Shown here: piece by piece, positions 61,319 to 63,020 of the stretch
Numbering within the stretch: the stretch's first letter is position 1
Layout: the number at the start of each line of letters is the position of its first letter
Assembly: GCA_002721275.1 (NCBI GenBank)
Contig: PBJZ01000002.1
Location: 95,284 to 158,303, forward strand
Length of the DNA stretch: 63,020 nucleotides
From: Flavobacteriaceae bacterium
GTDB taxonomy: Bacteria; Bacteroidota; Bacteroidia; Flavobacteriales; Flavobacteriaceae
Reading direction: 5' to 3'
Notes under the pieces: generated by a model
The model's input: only the letters and a program-made list of their open reading frames with translations
Told to the model about the DNA's origin: nothing
The model's database searches: none
Made by a program: the position numbers and the translations under genes

Positions 61319-62542
61319 CTATTGTTTTGAGTAATATTCGAAGTTTTTTAGTCCAAAGCTAGATGTTGAAGCCAAAAGGTGATCAAATATATCTGATACT
61401 ATTCCTTCATAGTTTACCCAATCCTTATCTTTTATAAATGCGTATATTTCTAGTGGGACCCCAGTTGGAGTTGGAGTCAGTTGTCTGCACATTATGGTCA
61501 TTTTCTTATTAATATCAGGGTGCTGATTTAAATAGTTTTTAATGTAGTTCCTGAACAACCCCAGATTAGTAAAATTCCTTCCGTTAATTAATTGATTTTT
61601 ATTAGTGGAATTTTTGATATTATAATCATTAATTTCTTTTTCACGATTGTAAATAAAAGTACTAATCAGTTGAATCTCCCTCATAGATTTAACTTCATCA
61701 TCGCTCATAAATTTTATTGAGTCTGCTTTAATTAGTAAGGACCTTTTAATCCTTCTTCCTTCTGACTCACTCATTCCTCTCCAATTTGTGAAGGAATCTG
61801 AGATAAGCTTGTAGGTTGGAACTGTGGTGATCGTTTTGTCAAAATTTTGAATTTTTACAGAAGAAAGACTAATTGAAATCACATCTCCATCAGCTCCAGA
61901 ATTATTTATTGTTATCCAATCACCTAATCTGACTGTATCATTAATTGTAATTTGTATACTTGCTACAAAACCTAGAATTGTATCCTTGAATATTAAGAGA
62001 ATTACAGCCGATAATGCACCTAACGTAGTTAAAAAAACTCCAATTTCTTTTCCAGTTAACAATGATAATATTATAATGGCTCCAAAAAACCATATAAAAA
62101 TCATGAATACCTGTATATAACTCTCTAATGGTTTGTCTTTGAGTATAGGATATTTAATTAGTTGATCTTTAATTGACTTTAAAACACCCCTGATTATCAA
62201 AATGGTAATTAATGCTATAATTGCTTCAAGTATATTGATTGATATTGAAAGCAATTTTGGAAGAATTGACAATACCTCTTGAAATTGAAATATAAGAAAA
62301 AACAGAGGCAATAAATAAGCAATAAAAGATGGGACATTATGCCTTATCAGAGCATCGTCAAAATCAGAATTAGTTTTTTTGGCGATCTGTCGAAATAAAT
62401 TTTTGATAATTCTTGAGGATATCCAGTAAATACAAATTGTAATTATAAATATGATTAGAAATATTAAAAGATAACTTAATATACTTGAGGTTGAATTATC
62501 AATACCTTGATTTTTGAAGAATTTTAAAAATTGTGAAAGCAT
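61319..62542 (-). CDS. Mechanosensitive channel of the MscS family
   Basis: A 407-residue membrane protein. Hydrophobic segments at about 20-45, 70-90, 95-115, 140-160 and 165-185 precede the MscS pore-lining helix and beta domain (FVASIQITINDTVRLGDWIT near 192, then GDVISISLSSVKIQNFDKTI, followed by TVPTYKLISDSFTNW). Length and topology resemble the YbdG-type MscS proteins. It probably releases solutes during osmotic down-shock. It lies between the PLP decarboxylase gene and the metalloprotease gene with 9-base gaps on each side. Confidence 0.9.
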   Translation of the reverse strand: MLSQFLKFFKNQGIDNSTSSILSYLLIFLIIFIITICIYWISSRIIKNLFRQIAKKTNSDFDDALIRHNVPSFIAYLLPLFFLIFQFQEVLSILPKLLSISINILEAIIALITILIIRGVLKSIKDQLIKYPILKDKPLESYIQVFMIFIWFFGAIIILSLLTGKEIGVFLTTLGALSAVILLIFKDTILGFVASIQITINDTVRLGDWITINNSGADGDVISISLSSVKIQNFDKTITTVPTYKLISDSFTNWRGMSESEGRRIKRSLLIKADSIKFMSDDEVKSMREIQLISTFIYNREKEINDYNIKNSTNKNQLINGRNFTNLGLFRNYIKNYLNQHPDINKKMTIMCRQLTPTPTGVPLEIYAFIKDKDWVNYEGIVSDIFDHLLASTSSFGLKNFEYYSKQ

Positions 62543-62551
62543 ATCTTATTT

Positions 62552-63020
62552 TTAATTAGAATAAAATAAAGTTTTGGCAGTCTTTTTTATTTCCAAAAGT
62601 AATTCTTTTAAATGACTAATTTTAGTAAGTGGATTTATTAAAACAACTCTCAAATATCTTATATTATTGATCTCACAAGATGAAATATAGAAATATCTGG
62701 CATTTATAATTTTATATCTAAGTTTTAATTGAAAATCATTTTTCTTTGAAAACTTGATGTATCTGAAACATAAAATATTACTCTGCGGATTGAATGGAGC
62801 TTCAAAATCAGGTTCTTCTTTTAATATTCTATAAAAATTTTTACACAAATCAAATGATTGATCAATAAAATTTTCCATTGACTTTTCACCCTTGATAGCA
62901 AATGACCAAAACAATTTTGTTCCTAAAGCTGATTTAGTGCATTCCAATGTATATGGCATAGAGTCCATACCTACAACCTCATCATCGTGAAATACGTATG
63001 ATCCTTTTTGTTGAAATGCA
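62552..63020 (-). CDS. Group II PLP-dependent decarboxylase, C-terminal part
   Basis: The gene runs off the right end of the window; 156 complete codons are visible. The sequence starts FQQKGSYVFHDDE, continues LECTKSALGTKLFWSFAIKG and FEAPFNPQSNILCFRY and ends in a small-domain pattern. These match the C-terminal part of aromatic-amino-acid/diaminobutyrate-type PLP decarboxylases, where LECTK and the following helix form the domain interface. Substrate and PLP lysine lie outside the window. It appears to be the first visible gene of a minus-strand run with MscS, the metalloprotease and asparaginase genes. Confidence 0.72.
   Translation of the reverse strand, partial: AFQQKGSYVFHDDEVVGMDSMPYTLECTKSALGTKLFWSFAIKGEKSMENFIDQSFDLCKNFYRILKEEPDFEAPFNPQSNILCFRYIKFSKKNDFQLKLRYKIINARYFYISSCEINNIRYLRVVLINPLTKISHLKELLLEIKKTAKTLFYSN

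Noticed and set aside
1-63020. CRISPR arrays, insertion sequences, prophage or defence systems
   Set aside because: I saw no regularly spaced repeats, transposase genes, terminal inverted repeats or phage structural genes; gaps between genes are short and accounted for.

Overview
The window is a compact, strongly AT-rich stretch of a bacterial chromosome from the Bacteroidota, almost certainly Flavobacteriaceae. Three things support this. The gene order is typically flavobacterial: rpoZ-coaBC-PorD-recN; rlmD-DUF6452-DUF6048; the ZapA gene followed by a 6S-Flavo RNA; DUF493-DUF4290-murA. Families largely restricted to Bacteroidota are present (DUF4835/PorD, DUF4290, DUF4294). The Bacteroidota -7 promoter element TAnnTTTG recurs in front of genes. 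Very short intergenic gaps and a housekeeping gene set suggest a small-genome, probably marine lineage; that last point is inference. I see no phage, insertion sequence, plasmid gene, CRISPR array or defence island.

Layout. 1-6261: tail of RNA polymerase omega, CoA synthesis (coaBC, coaE), a PorD-type protein, recN, fabI and a YbbR-domain protein. 6325-10009: two-component system, XerC/D-type recombinase, aroQ. 10014-13810: lpdA, two tandem msrB genes, an MFS transporter. 13948-19952: lon, cmk, nusB, a DUF1573 lipoprotein, yajC, pyrD. 19977-22078: a decayed prolyl oligopeptidase. 22088-30249: M42 peptidase, DUF4294, two rRNA methyltransferases, rocD, cysteine desulfurase. 30252-32753: M23 peptidase, a coiled-coil protein, zapA and a 6S RNA. 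32756-36537: glycerol operon glpK-glpD-glpF with a frameshifted glpK. 36659-36732: tRNA-Met. 36843-44618: START-like protein, class IV aminotransferase, YqgE, HU, fmt, recQ, an AAA ATPase, DUF493, DUF4290, murA. 44615-52873: SDR/SRPBCC pair, DUF2911, Na+ symporter, PIG-L deacetylase, Maf, KdsC-like phosphatase, DUF2520. 53009-63020: fused cytochrome c synthase, TerB, a DDAH-CtlX pair, half-length asparaginase, zinc metalloprotease, MscS channel and a partial PLP decarboxylase.

How the genes fit together. DDAH, CtlX and RocD could form a route from methylarginine or citrulline through ornithine towards glutamate. The glp operon would import and oxidise glycerol if GlpK is made. The rest is core cell biology: cofactors, fatty acid and peptidoglycan precursors, rRNA and tRNA modification, proteolysis and respiration.

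I did not find a clearly new multi-gene system. The most interesting points are: a 13-adenine frameshift in coaBC that transcriptional slippage might correct; a 6S RNA next to zapA; a tRNA-Met with an exchanged T-loop base pair; TAnnTTTG boxes very close to start codons, implying near-leaderless mRNAs; five convergent gene pairs whose stop codons interlock in TTAA; and a prolyl oligopeptidase whose lesions all lie in the catalytic half.
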